Below are positions 18,358 to 27,064 of a DNA stretch of 64,000 bases, piece by piece. The translations under genes and the position numbers were made by a program. This DNA comes from Mesoflavibacter profundi (GTDB lineage Bacteria > Bacteroidota > Bacteroidia > Flavobacteriales > Flavobacteriaceae). Under the pieces are notes generated by a model, which saw only the letters and a program-made list of their open reading frames with translations, had not been told where the DNA came from and searched no databases. The stretch covers positions 819,501 to 883,500 of the forward strand of contig NZ_CP061703.1 of assembly GCF_014764305.1 (NCBI RefSeq), given 5' to 3'. Position 1 is the stretch's first letter, and every line of letters starts with the position of its first letter.

Positions 18358-19611
18358 CTTTTGATACTTGTCTTTAATTTCTTGATCTGTAAAAAAAAAT
18401 GTGACTTGAACTATTAACAACAAAACCATTGTAATAATTTGCATGTATACAACTTCTTGTAAATTAGAATGATAAATTACAATTAGCACAACTTGTAAAA
18501 TACCAAATATTGCAGATAGTATTACTGGTATATATTTATCTAAGGATAAGTAGTAATATGCAAAAATGTTTGAGATTGCAAATAAGCCTGTAGCTAAAGC
18601 GTATTTCCATAATAAAGGCGCAATTGCTAAATAGCTATCACCAAAAAGCATTAGTATTGCTAGTTTAGGAAACAATGCACAAGCTATTATTATTACACTA
18701 GCAATTATAGCTATATACATAATGTATTTAAATAATATTGGCGCAGTAGATTTACCATCTTTTTTTAACTGTACAACTTCTGGCAACAATAACATTACAA
18801 ACATCCATGCTATAAAGTAAACTATGCGACCTATTAATGCTAAAGACGCATAAAGTCCTGCTTGGTAAGAATCAAAATAATGCTTTACTAAAAGTATATC
18901 ACTATTATTAATAATAATTTGTGTTAACTCATAAAATGCAGTTATTACAAAAAACCTAATGACTTGTTTAGAAAGTTTTTGATCTAAAATTTCAACTTTT
19001 TTAAAGGTGAAATATTTACTTTTAAAAGGCACTAATCCAAATCCAAAGGATAATAAAATACCTATCGCTATAACTACAGAAGATTGAATGTTTAACACAA
19101 ATATTAATCCTAAAGTAATTAAAAGTCTACTTAACATTTCTAATTGGTAAGTAACAGACAAAGATTTATAGTCTTTTTTACCTTGATAAAAACCTCTATT
19201 TACACTCATCAAAAAATATATTGGTACACCAATACCAAAAATGGTAAACATACTAGAAGTAGACGTATTAAATAGTAACTGCAATTGTTTTGCAAATACG
19301 ATGATTAACAATCCAAAGCTTATTCCAATAATGGTTGCGTATTTGTAGACTTTAGAAAAAAAATTTTGCAACACATTAGATTGCAATACCACAGAAAATT
19401 TTGCAGTCGCTAATTGAAAAGTCATTGCTACAAAAGACAAGACTAATAAAAAGGTGATTAAAACTGCTGCATCTGCAAATTGAGATGGACCTAATAATCT
19501 ACCTAATAATAAATTATACAAATAGTTACCACCATTAACAATCAATACACTTAACATAAATAACTGTTCTGGAGCTATAGATTTTAATTTAAAATTGGTA
19601 GTGACTTGCAT
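18346..19611 (-). CDS. Polysaccharide flippase of the MATE/Wzx superfamily
   Basis: 421 residues with about twelve hydrophobic helices and few charged loops. The opening LFMLSVLIVNGGNYLYNLLLGRLLGPSQFADAAVL carries the Wzx-type GPxxFA pattern after the first helix, and NRGFYQGKKDYKSLS is the usual loop after helix 4. It should move lipid-linked or growing polysaccharide across the inner membrane. It lies 29 bases downstream of the STAS gene and upstream of the GT4 gene. In gene content this recalls Pel-type operons, in which a GT4 and a flippase act together, but direct homology is not shown. Confidence 0.85.
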   Translation of the reverse strand: MQVTTNFKLKSIAPEQLFMLSVLIVNGGNYLYNLLLGRLLGPSQFADAAVLITFLLVLSFVAMTFQLATAKFSVVLQSNVLQNFFSKVYKYATIIGISFGLLIIVFAKQLQLLFNTSTSSMFTIFGIGVPIYFLMSVNRGFYQGKKDYKSLSVTYQLEMLSRLLITLGLIFVLNIQSSVVIAIGILLSFGFGLVPFKSKYFTFKKVEILDQKLSKQVIRFFVITAFYELTQIIINNSDILLVKHYFDSYQAGLYASLALIGRIVYFIAWMFVMLLLPEVVQLKKDGKSTAPILFKYIMYIAIIASVIIIACALFPKLAILMLFGDSYLAIAPLLWKYALATGLFAISNIFAYYYLSLDKYIPVILSAIFGILQVVLIVIYHSNLQEVVYMQIITMVLLLIVQVTFFFTDQEIKDKYQKQNL

Positions 19612-19640
19612 AACAAATAGATTTAATAGTTAGACTATAA

Positions 19641-19916
19641 TTAAACAGAAGTTAATCTTAACTCTTCATAAATATCTTTACAACCTTCGCCTACAATAGC
19701 AAAATGTTTATTCCATGCTTTTGCATTATTATAAAGTGTTTTAATTGCGTCTAATCCGCTTGTATCTATTTTAGAAACCTTATCTATATCTATAGTAATT
19801 TGACTTAAGCAATTAAGCATTAACACAAGATGAGTTTTAAAATTACTTACAGTTGCAGTGTTTAATTGTCCTTCTACTTTAAACGTATTTTCTTGTCTTG
19901 TGATAGTTAATGCCAT
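19641..19916 (-). CDS. STAS-domain protein (anti-sigma-factor antagonist-like)
   Basis: 91 residues covering one STAS domain. ITIDIDKVSKIDTSGLDAIKTL has the conserved DTSG with Ser53, the residue phosphorylated in SpoIIAA-like proteins. No partner anti-sigma kinase is seen in the window. It is the first gene of a minus-strand group with the flippase and is preceded by a LytTR-type repeat. It may be a small switch protein for the polysaccharide machinery. Confidence 0.85.
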   Translation of the reverse strand: MALTITRQENTFKVEGQLNTATVSNFKTHLVLMLNCLSQITIDIDKVSKIDTSGLDAIKTLYNNAKAWNKHFAIVGEGCKDIYEELRLTSV

Positions 19917-19992
19917 AATAATAGATTTAAATTGTTAGTTTTGATTATTGTATATCACAAATATCTAAAGTAAGTCTATGTAACTCCTTTAG

Positions 19993-20028
19993 ATTTCGAC
20001 GGATTGCCATTTACTGTAGATGAATGAA
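19993..20028 (-). promoter_or_regulatory. LytTR-type direct repeat C
   Basis: Half-sites CGACGGATTG (19997) and AGATGAATGA (20018, preceded by CTGT) are 21 bp apart. At exactly 32 bp on the minus strand stands GATATTTG (19965-19958), a weakened -7 box for the STAS gene. The divergent exporter gene starts at 20065 and may also be controlled from here. Confidence 0.68.
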
Positions 20029-20064
20029 GCGCATTTTATACTTAACTTGTAACTAGTTATTTAG

Positions 20065-22143
20065 ATGAAAATTATGAGATTAAAACTATACTTCATTATT
20101 CCCTTTATATTGTTTTCTAGCTTGCTATTTGCTCAAAACATGCAAGAAGGTTTTACCTATTTAGAAACTGGTAAATACAATAAAGCCGAAATATTTTTTA
20201 AAGACATTTTAAACCAATTTCCTAACAATAAAACAGCAAAACTATGTTATGGAAGAGCAATAGGACTTAACGGAAAACCAGAAGAAGCGCTAGATATTTT
20301 CACCCAATTAACTAAAGATTATACTAACGATTTTGAAATAAAATTGAATTATGGCGAAGCTTTGCTATGGAATAAAAATTTCGCATCTGCAAAATCCTAT
20401 TTTTCTAATCTAATTAAAGAACAACCAAATAGTTTTCCTGCGCTTTTAAGTTATGCAAATACGTTATCTAATTTAAAAGAATACGAACAAGCCATAACCT
20501 ATGTAAACAAAGCGTTAGAAGTCGAAGTAAATAATCCCAACGCGCTGACGTCTAAAAAATACATCTATTTAGGTTATGCGTATCAAAATCAACAAAATCA
20601 ATCTTATAAAAAAGCCGAAAGTTTATTACTTAAAAACCTGGAACTTTTTGATAACGATAAAGACACTTTATTAAATTTAGCTAATCTGTATTTAATACTT
20701 AATAATTTAGAAAAAGCAGAAGCTACCTACAATCAATTAAAAAATAATACAAAACATACTTTAGAAGCCTTAAACGGATTAGCATTAGTAAACCACTTAA
20801 AAGGAAAAGAAAAACTAGCTTTAAACATTAGTAAAACTGCCTATCAAAGCTTAACCGATACAACACATCAAATTATAAGTAATCAAACTACCGAGCGTTA
20901 CATACAAGCCTTAATTTGGAATAAAAAGTATAAAGAAGCTAATCGCTTAATAACTTCACTTAAAGCATCAAACCCAAATAAAAATTGGGTTTTGGCATTA
21001 GATGCTACATTAAATATTTATAAAAGTGACTTTAAAAACAGTTTAAAAGATTACAATTCAATTTTAAAAAACGATAGCACTTCTTTTGATGGTAATTTAG
21101 GCAAAGCCAATACATTAAAAGCGCTAAACCAAATTGATCAAGCTTATTATTATGCAGATCAAACATTAAAATATTATAACAACCAGAAAGATGCATTAAA
21201 TTTTAAAACTACTATCGAAACTAATTTTACGCCTTACTATGAAGCAAAATCTTCTTATTCTTTTGACAACGGAGATAACAAAGCAATTAGTTTAAGTAAT
21301 ATTATTAATTTTCCTTTAAGCACAAAACTAAAATTAAACACTAATTACACCTATCGTCGCACCGACAATTCAATCACTAATTTTAATGCTACATCTAACG
21401 ATTTTACTTTAGGCGTGTCCTATAATTTAACCAACACAATTGTAGCAAATGCAATTGCAGGACTTACTAATGCAAATGCTTCTACCGTAAATTATTCTGA
21501 ATTTTTATCGGATGTTTCTTTAGATATTAAACCTTTTAAATTACAACAATTAAAAATTGGTTATAAGAGAGATTTACAAAATTTTAATGCAGAATTACTT
21601 AACCGAAAAATCATCCAAAACAACTATTATCTTAACTATAGTTTAAACACCAATTTTAATTTAGGATGGTTTACTCAATATTTTTATACTAGCCAAAGTG
21701 ACAACAACACAAGGCATTTATTATTTACTTCTTTGTACTATAATTTACTAGCTAAACCTAACTTAAAAGCAGGATTAAATTACCAATATATTACATTTAA
21801 AAATCAAGTTCCGACCATATATTTTTCTCCAGAACAATTTAATGCTACCGAAGTTTTTATTAACCTTAATAAAGATGAATATATTACAAAACCAAAAACT
21901 TGGTTTTACGATTTAACTGCAGCAACTGGTTTACAGTTTATAGGCAATAATAAAAGTCAAAGCACATATAGAATTCAAGGAAAATTAGGTTACAAATTTT
22001 CTAATAGATGTTTAGCAAACCTTTTTGGAACACGAAGTAACATCGCATCTGCAACTGCTGCAGGATTTACTTATACCGAAGTTGGCTTACGATTTAAATG
22101 GTTACTATTTAATCATCCTATTTTTAAATTTAAGACCAATTAA
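20065..22143 (+). CDS. TPR/outer-membrane beta-barrel protein, polysaccharide export type
   Basis: 692 residues with a signal peptide ending at FSSLLFAQ. Residues about 25-385 are tandem TPR units (for example LETGKYNKAEIFFKDILNQFPNN, ALNGLALVNHLKGKEKLAL). Residues about 390-692 are alternating amphipathic strands of a YaiO-like outer-membrane barrel, ending in aromatic-rich KWLLFNHPIFKF. The TPR-then-barrel order is that of PgaA, PelB and BcsC exporters. It probably guides the polysaccharide through the periplasm and outer membrane. It stands alone, divergent from the STAS gene. Confidence 0.82.
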   Translation: MKIMRLKLYFIIPFILFSSLLFAQNMQEGFTYLETGKYNKAEIFFKDILNQFPNNKTAKLCYGRAIGLNGKPEEALDIFTQLTKDYTNDFEIKLNYGEALLWNKNFASAKSYFSNLIKEQPNSFPALLSYANTLSNLKEYEQAITYVNKALEVEVNNPNALTSKKYIYLGYAYQNQQNQSYKKAESLLLKNLELFDNDKDTLLNLANLYLILNNLEKAEATYNQLKNNTKHTLEALNGLALVNHLKGKEKLALNISKTAYQSLTDTTHQIISNQTTERYIQALIWNKKYKEANRLITSLKASNPNKNWVLALDATLNIYKSDFKNSLKDYNSILKNDSTSFDGNLGKANTLKALNQIDQAYYYADQTLKYYNNQKDALNFKTTIETNFTPYYEAKSSYSFDNGDNKAISLSNIINFPLSTKLKLNTNYTYRRTDNSITNFNATSNDFTLGVSYNLTNTIVANAIAGLTNANASTVNYSEFLSDVSLDIKPFKLQQLKIGYKRDLQNFNAELLNRKIIQNNYYLNYSLNTNFNLGWFTQYFYTSQSDNNTRHLLFTSLYYNLLAKPNLKAGLNYQYITFKNQVPTIYFSPEQFNATEVFINLNKDEYITKPKTWFYDLTAATGLQFIGNNKSQSTYRIQGKLGYKFSNRCLANLFGTRSNIASATAAGFTYTEVGLRFKWLLFNHPIFKFKTN

Positions 22144-22146
22144 AAA

Positions 22147-22172
22147 AGGGTAAAAACAATTGTTTTTACCCT
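22147..22172. terminator. Convergent terminator-like dyad
   Basis: A perfect 26-bp palindrome with arms AGGGTAAAAACAA/TTGTTTTTACCCT lies four bases after the exporter stop, between convergent genes. It forms a stable hairpin and may serve both directions, though a clean T run is missing. Confidence 0.6.
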
Positions 22173-22242
22173 AAATGTATGCAACCAAAATACGCTATTA
22201 TTAATTCTTAGGTTACCATACAATTAACACCTAATTTTAAAA

Positions 22243-24690
22243 TTAGTTCACTATTAACTTTACTGGATTAAATTTTTTGTAAATACTAGTAACTGTACAG
22301 ATATACAATCCTGTATTTAGATTGTTTAAGTTTAAATTAATCGTATTTAAACCTTGTTGTCCTACTAATTCTTTTCTAAAAACACGCTTACCTAATTGAT
22401 CGTAAACGTTAATATTTACTACTTGAGAAGTGTTTAGATTAAATATTAAATTAGTCTTATCTTTTACTGGATTTGGATAAACTTTTACAACATCAAGATC
22501 TTCAGTTAGATTTTTACTAATCGCTTCTTGCTTACTGGTAAATTTTAAATGGTTTACAGATAAATTAAATGCTTTGCTAGAACTGTAATCACCAATCACA
22601 GAAAAAACAACTGTTTTTATATCTTCTATATTTTCTGTTTGATTATTTGCGTTTTTAAATTCTGTAAAAGCAATATTATACGTTTTAGGATTTGCGTTTG
22701 CAGGTATAGTATATCTTAATCTATTATTCCAATCTGCCATATGTTTAGGCATCAAAACAATTTCAATTGGTAAATTGTTTTGTATTTCAAATTCTAAAGC
22801 TTGAAAAGGCAAAATATTTAACGTTTGATCACCTGGTAAAATATGTCTAAATAGGTTTACATTTCCTGTAACGTTTCCTGTTATTGTTGGTTGTCTTTCT
22901 ACAAAATGTTCGTCTAATTGTGTTTCATCTAAATGGTTAGTAATTGTAAACGAATCTATAGATGCATAATCCTCTAAATAATCTATTCCCCAAGGTCCAT
23001 CTGCTAAATAAAGTGCATCTATTTGTGCAGATTGCGATGTACTTAAAGAAAAACCTATGTCAAATAAACTACCTGTTTGTAAAGTTATGGATTGATGCCA
23101 ATCACCATTAAGAGCAACCGTTTGCGAAACATCTTCTCGTTCATTAACTTCTGTTGGTGCAATACTAGCATTAAAATTTAACGAAGAAGCTGCAGTTTTG
23201 TTTATAAGATTTAAATGAATTTGACCATTAGAATAATAACCAGAACTTACAAAAACCGGAGGTAATACATCGTTAACCATTTGGCTAACTACTGGTTTAT
23301 CTAAATTTAATTGATCCAACACGTAATTTGCTATGAAGAAAACCTGAGAAAATGAATGTCCCCAAATTTGAAAATTGTAATAATCACCTTCTGGATATTG
23401 GTCAATATTCCAAAAGCTAAACAGCTCATAATTATTCATTCCTTTTTTAACAGAAAAACTTAACGTGAATTCTGTTTCTCCTGTTTGTCTTAATATTTTA
23501 GAACTAATCATCTGATGTCCTTTAACCATTACAGTTCTTATATCTTCTAAAACCGAACTGTTTAACCTATCACAAATCACTTTTGAATGGTCATAAATAG
23601 AACCTTCTGTTTCTGTTGCAAGTACGGCTGCTAATCTTAGATCTTCTTTATAAAAATCTGCCGAAAAAATATTTACAGCGTTTGTTATTCCTAGTAAATC
23701 TTCTGGACTAGACTCATAAGCTTGTTCTACACCATACATGCCTGTATCTGGTATTAGATTAGCTAATACTAGCGCATTACTATTACGCAATTGCATATTA
23801 CTAGACTTTTCAAATTTATTTTGTAATCTTTTAGTGTTATAAACTTCGCCTGTTTTAGTACGCTTAAAATTTCTTTTAGCTATTAAAGTTGCAAGATTAC
23901 CATTACTTTCTAATCCGCCATCATTTGCAGAGGTAACATCTGTTGCACTTGCTACATCGGCATAATTAGTCGTTCTTAACGCTGTATAAGGATTGGCTGT
24001 TACGTAAAAAACAGCATCGTTAAAATCGTTATCACAAGAACCATAATCTCTTCTTATATCTTCAAAACCTAAAATAATTCTTTGATTATCTGGATCGTTT
24101 AATAATACATTATGGTGTTGTAATTCTGGTTGTGCTTCTGGATTAAATTCTGGATTAGAATATAATTGCCATAAACCATTACCAACAGTACTTGTATTAC
24201 TATTCCAAGCATTGGCTAATAAAACCCAACCAATTCCTGTTCCTGCTGTAAAACTTCCTATTTTTACTTTATCTCCGACTAGTAATCCGCCACCACTTCC
24301 TAAAGCAGATACGTTTGGAAAAATTATAGTAATATCTTCTGGTTGCGGTGTTGTAGTTGGTGGATTATTTACATCATAGGTGTAATATCCTAATACATTT
24401 TTGTAACCTGCGCCTTCAGACACAAAAGTAACCCAAACATCTGCATTAGCTTCAATTTCTAAATTGGTGTCATATCCAGAAGTTATATAATGCGGATTGT
24501 ATTCTGGTACAGGATAACTTTCTGGTAAAGAATTACTAATCATCTCTAAGGTTTCTACACTAACAACATCGCCAATTGGTTCTAAATAATTTGGTGTTCC
24601 ATCTGTTGTGTAAGTACCAAGATATTGGTACGTCTGCGCTTGTAACTGTATTGTATAAGTCAGAATTAAAAGGGTAAATAACTGTTTCAT
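22243..24690 (-). CDS. DUF4114/LruC-type surface protein with type IX secretion sorting domain
   Basis: 815 residues with a signal peptide (LFTLLILTYTIQLQAQ). Residues about 120-240 carry a DUF4114-like domain: NVSALGSGGGLLVGDKV, then IILGFEDIRRDYGSCDNDFNDAVFYV, an Asp-rich probable calcium site. A LruC-like region follows. The last 80 residues (VKVYPNPVKDKTNLIFNL to LNTGLYICTV) are a type A sorting domain, so it should be exported by the type IX system to the surface. It has a LytTR-type repeat and a good -7 box upstream. It is probably an adhesin or matrix protein. Confidence 0.85.
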   Translation of the reverse strand: MKQLFTLLILTYTIQLQAQTYQYLGTYTTDGTPNYLEPIGDVVSVETLEMISNSLPESYPVPEYNPHYITSGYDTNLEIEANADVWVTFVSEGAGYKNVLGYYTYDVNNPPTTTPQPEDITIIFPNVSALGSGGGLLVGDKVKIGSFTAGTGIGWVLLANAWNSNTSTVGNGLWQLYSNPEFNPEAQPELQHHNVLLNDPDNQRIILGFEDIRRDYGSCDNDFNDAVFYVTANPYTALRTTNYADVASATDVTSANDGGLESNGNLATLIAKRNFKRTKTGEVYNTKRLQNKFEKSSNMQLRNSNALVLANLIPDTGMYGVEQAYESSPEDLLGITNAVNIFSADFYKEDLRLAAVLATETEGSIYDHSKVICDRLNSSVLEDIRTVMVKGHQMISSKILRQTGETEFTLSFSVKKGMNNYELFSFWNIDQYPEGDYYNFQIWGHSFSQVFFIANYVLDQLNLDKPVVSQMVNDVLPPVFVSSGYYSNGQIHLNLINKTAASSLNFNASIAPTEVNEREDVSQTVALNGDWHQSITLQTGSLFDIGFSLSTSQSAQIDALYLADGPWGIDYLEDYASIDSFTITNHLDETQLDEHFVERQPTITGNVTGNVNLFRHILPGDQTLNILPFQALEFEIQNNLPIEIVLMPKHMADWNNRLRYTIPANANPKTYNIAFTEFKNANNQTENIEDIKTVVFSVIGDYSSSKAFNLSVNHLKFTSKQEAISKNLTEDLDVVKVYPNPVKDKTNLIFNLNTSQVVNINVYDQLGKRVFRKELVGQQGLNTINLNLNNLNTGLYICTVTSIYKKFNPVKLIVN

Positions 24691-24749
24691 AATCCAATAG
24701 GTTTGTTATACAAATTTAGATTTGAAACTAGTTCTAATGTGTTGATTTT

Positions 24750-24781
24750 CGACCAGTTGAAGTATTTGTGTAGACCAATGG
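24750..24781 (-). promoter_or_regulatory. LytTR-type direct repeat D1
   Basis: Half-sites CGACCAGTTG (24750) and AGACCAATGG (24772) are 22 bp apart. On the minus strand TAAATTTG (24718-24711), a full match to the TAnnTTTG -7 consensus, lies 32 bp from the first core and about 20 bases before the start codon of the DUF4114 gene. Confidence 0.78.
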
Positions 24782-24801
24782 TATGTATTTAAATTTTAAA
24801 C

Positions 24802-24837
24802 AAAAAAAAAGAGACAAAAGAAAAATTCTTTTGCCTC
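24802..24837 (-). terminator. Rho-independent terminator downstream of the LytTR gene
   Basis: On the minus strand a stem GAGGCAAAAGAA/TTCTTTTGTCTC, with one mismatch, is followed by nine T residues. It ends either the signalling operon or a short transcript that starts in front of it. Confidence 0.85.
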
Positions 24838-24877
24838 CATCCAAACTATCAATCTATAATTCTTTGGGAGAATTACG
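24802..24877 (-). ncRNA. Possible small RNA under LytTR-type control
   Basis: A perfect -7 box TATATTTG lies on the minus strand at 24889-24882, 32 bp from a LytTR-type half-site, the same spacing as at protein-coding targets. A transcript from about 24877 would run some 75 nt to the strong terminator. It would contain a small hairpin AATTCT/AGAATT and no convincing reading frame. This is an inference from promoter and terminator spacing only. Confidence 0.4.
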
Positions 24878-24920
24878 AGTACAAATATATTTTACTTTAC
24901 AAGTTAAACGGTTTAACTTT

Positions 24921-24972
24921 CGTTGAATGGAATTTTTGGTTAGACGAATGACATTAAAGCTACGACTAATAG
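24921..24972 (-). promoter_or_regulatory. LytTR-type direct repeats D2
   Basis: Three half-sites have cores at 24921 (CGTTGAATGG), 24942 (AGACGAATGA) and 24963 (CGACTAATAG), each 21 bp apart, ending two bases before the stop codon of the LytTR gene. The -7 box at 24889-24882 is 32 bp from the first core. No protein-coding gene follows before the terminator at 24837. Confidence 0.75.
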
Positions 24973-24974
24973 TT

Positions 24975-25682
24975 TTACAAAAGGTTTAATCGCTTCATTA
25001 ACTCTGGTCTATTAGACCTACTTACTGGTATAACATCTTTTTTTATTAGTACACTATTATCTTCTATATCTATAATTTTATCTACATTGATTATATAAGA
25101 TCTGTGGACTTTTAAGAAAAGATTTTCTGGTAATTTTTCTTGTATTTTTTTTAATGTAGAATGTACGGTATAATTTTTTGTTTCGGTTTTAACGTGAATA
25201 TAATCACCTTTAGCTTCGACTAAATAAATGCTAGGTATATCTATTTTTATTAATCGTCTATCTATGTTTACATATAGATCGTCTCCAGAAGAATCTTCTG
25301 TTTTAGGAGTCGCCTTTTTTGGTGTAGAAATAGACTTTGCATTTGCCTTTTGTATGGCTTTTCCAAAACGTTGAGGTGTAACAGGTTTTACTAAATAATC
25401 GACAATACAATCATACTCAAAAGCTTGAATTGCAAAATTAGCATCGGATGTTGTTAATACTATTTTTGGTGGATTTTTTAAAGTATCTATAAAATCAAAA
25501 CCGGTAAAATCTGGCATGTGAATATCTAAAAATATTAAATCTACTTCATTTTGATTTAAATATTTTATGGCTTGAATTGCATTAGGAAATTCTTCTAAAA
25601 CGTTTAAAGTTGGTATGTTACTACATAATTGACTAATAATTGCTCTTGCTGTAGCTTCATCATCTATAATAATACAATTCAT
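24975..25682 (-). CDS. LytTR-family response regulator
   Basis: 235 residues. The receiver domain has Asp7/Asp8, phospho-acceptor Asp53 in LIFLDIHMPDF, and the Lys in YLVKPVTP. A linker rich in Lys and Ser (about 120-140) leads to a LytTR DNA-binding domain from about 140 to 232, recognisable by IYLVEAKGDYIHVKTETKNY, LPENLFLKVHRSYIINVDKI and IPVSRSNRPELMKRL. It is the last gene of the H-NOX operon and the only DNA-binding output there. The phased 21-bp direct repeats in seven nearby intergenic regions are its probable targets, including its own operon. Confidence 0.93.
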   Translation of the reverse strand: MNCIIIDDEATARAIISQLCSNIPTLNVLEEFPNAIQAIKYLNQNEVDLIFLDIHMPDFTGFDFIDTLKNPPKIVLTTSDANFAIQAFEYDCIVDYLVKPVTPQRFGKAIQKANAKSISTPKKATPKTEDSSGDDLYVNIDRRLIKIDIPSIYLVEAKGDYIHVKTETKNYTVHSTLKKIQEKLPENLFLKVHRSYIINVDKIIDIEDNSVLIKKDVIPVSRSNRPELMKRLNLL

Positions 25683-25695
25683 TGGTGTAAACTAA

Positions 25696-26013
25696 TTATA
25701 ACTGTTGTAAATAATTAGTTATAACATTTAATAAAGCTTCAAACTCTTGTTTTAAATCTGTATTATCTTCTAATAAGTTTGCTTCGTAGTTTGCAGCGAT
25801 GTCATAACTTTTTTCTAGGCCTAAAATACTAATTTTATGTTTAAGTTTATGCACATTGCTTGCTGCTTGCTTATAATTGCCTTTTTTTATGTTGGTAAGG
25901 TAAATATCCTTTTCTTCTGGATATTCTTTTTTTATAATATCTATAAGCTTTTGTTTAAAGTCTTTGTCTCCGCCAGAAAGACTATCTATGTAAGATAAGT
26001 TAGGTTGTTCCAT
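25696..26013 (-). CDS. Hpt phosphotransfer protein
   Basis: 105 residues forming a single four-helix Hpt domain. The motif NVHKLKHKISILGL places the phosphorylated His at 55, as in AHxLKG motifs. It should shuttle phosphate between receiver domains. It is 13 bases upstream of the LytTR regulator gene and overlaps the end of the upstream kinase gene by 14 bases, so it is the likely last carrier before the LytTR protein. Confidence 0.87.
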   Translation of the reverse strand: MEQPNLSYIDSLSGGDKDFKQKLIDIIKKEYPEEKDIYLTNIKKGNYKQAASNVHKLKHKISILGLEKSYDIAANYEANLLEDNTDLKQEFEALLNVITNYLQQL

Positions 26014-27064
26014 TTAAATCTTTTTTTAAAGTGAAATAGAAGGTTGTACCAACACCTAAAGTAGATTCTAACCAAATTTTCCCTTCATATAAATCTATTA
26101 TTTTTTTTACTATGGATAAGCCTATTCCTGAGGAATCTGGATTGTTTTCTAACTTTTCGAAGGTTTTAAAAATTTTATCAAAATAAGCCTGATCTATACC
26201 TTTACCATTATCTTTTACATAAAATTGCCAATACTGCTGTTTGTCTTCTGCGCCTATTTCTAATTTTGGAGTAGCCTTATCATTATACTTTATGGCGTTG
26301 CTTATTAGATTTTGAAATAATTGTTGCAATCTATATTTATCACCATTAATTACAGGTAAATTGTGTTTTATAACGGTTACTTGTTTTGGTGCTTGTATAA
26401 TTTGCAACACATCGTCTACTATTAGATTTGTATCTACATCGTAAATTTGTTCTTGATTTTTACCAATGGTAGAATATTCTAAAATACCATTAATTAAGGT
26501 ATCCATTTTTTCTACATTTTCTCTTATTAAATCAAGTTGTTTATTACCGTTTACATCAATACTATTTTTAAAATCTTCTTTTAGCCAAGCGGTTAATGTA
26601 TCTATTGCTCTTAAAGGAGATTTTAAATCATGAGATACCATGTGCGCATAATCGCTTAACTCTTGATTTTGATAGGCTAATTCTGACAGCAACTCTTCTC
26701 TTTGCTTGTTAATCCTAACAATTTCTGTGGTTTGATTATCTATAAATTCTATTAATTTTAAACCGTCAAAATCCACTTGTTCTACCTTAAGTTTGTCTTG
26801 TAAATTATACGATTTTAAAGAGTCTAATACGCGTTTTAATTTATCTATTACTGCTTGCTGTGCAATTGCTTCTTCGCGTAATTGTTTGTTAGCCTCAAAA
26901 AGCTCGTCAGAACTTATAGTCATAGCACGTTGTTGCATTGCAAATTGATCTTCAAAGTTTAAATAAGAACTATTTATAGCTTCTAAAAACTTTTTTAAAT
27001 CTTGACTATTAGCTAAGTCATCTGATAAATATTTGCGTACTTGACGTTTTAATAAAGAGTTCAT
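26000..27064 (-). CDS. Soluble sensor histidine kinase
   Basis: From the ATG at 27064, which overlaps the stop of the FIST gene as TAATG, the product has 354 residues. Residues about 55-135 are a coiled coil. The HisKA motif DYAHMVSHDLKSPLRAID puts the phospho-His at 145. The HATPase region shows LFQNLISNAIKYNDK (N box), FYVKDNGKGID and SGIGLSIVKKIIDLYEG. No membrane helix or PAS domain is seen, so it probably receives its signal from the FIST protein. A longer in-frame start at 27112 lies inside the FIST gene and is less likely. Confidence 0.9.
   Translation of the reverse strand: MNSLLKRQVRKYLSDDLANSQDLKKFLEAINSSYLNFEDQFAMQQRAMTISSDELFEANKQLREEAIAQQAVIDKLKRVLDSLKSYNLQDKLKVEQVDFDGLKLIEFIDNQTTEIVRINKQREELLSELAYQNQELSDYAHMVSHDLKSPLRAIDTLTAWLKEDFKNSIDVNGNKQLDLIRENVEKMDTLINGILEYSTIGKNQEQIYDVDTNLIVDDVLQIIQAPKQVTVIKHNLPVINGDKYRLQQLFQNLISNAIKYNDKATPKLEIGAEDKQQYWQFYVKDNGKGIDQAYFDKIFKTFEKLENNPDSSGIGLSIVKKIIDLYEGKIWLESTLGVGTTFYFTLKKDLNGTT

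Noticed and set aside
24827-24841. Short ORF starting ATGGAGGC within the terminator of the LytTR region
   Set aside because: About 14 codons read through the terminator stem and T run; not plausible as a gene.
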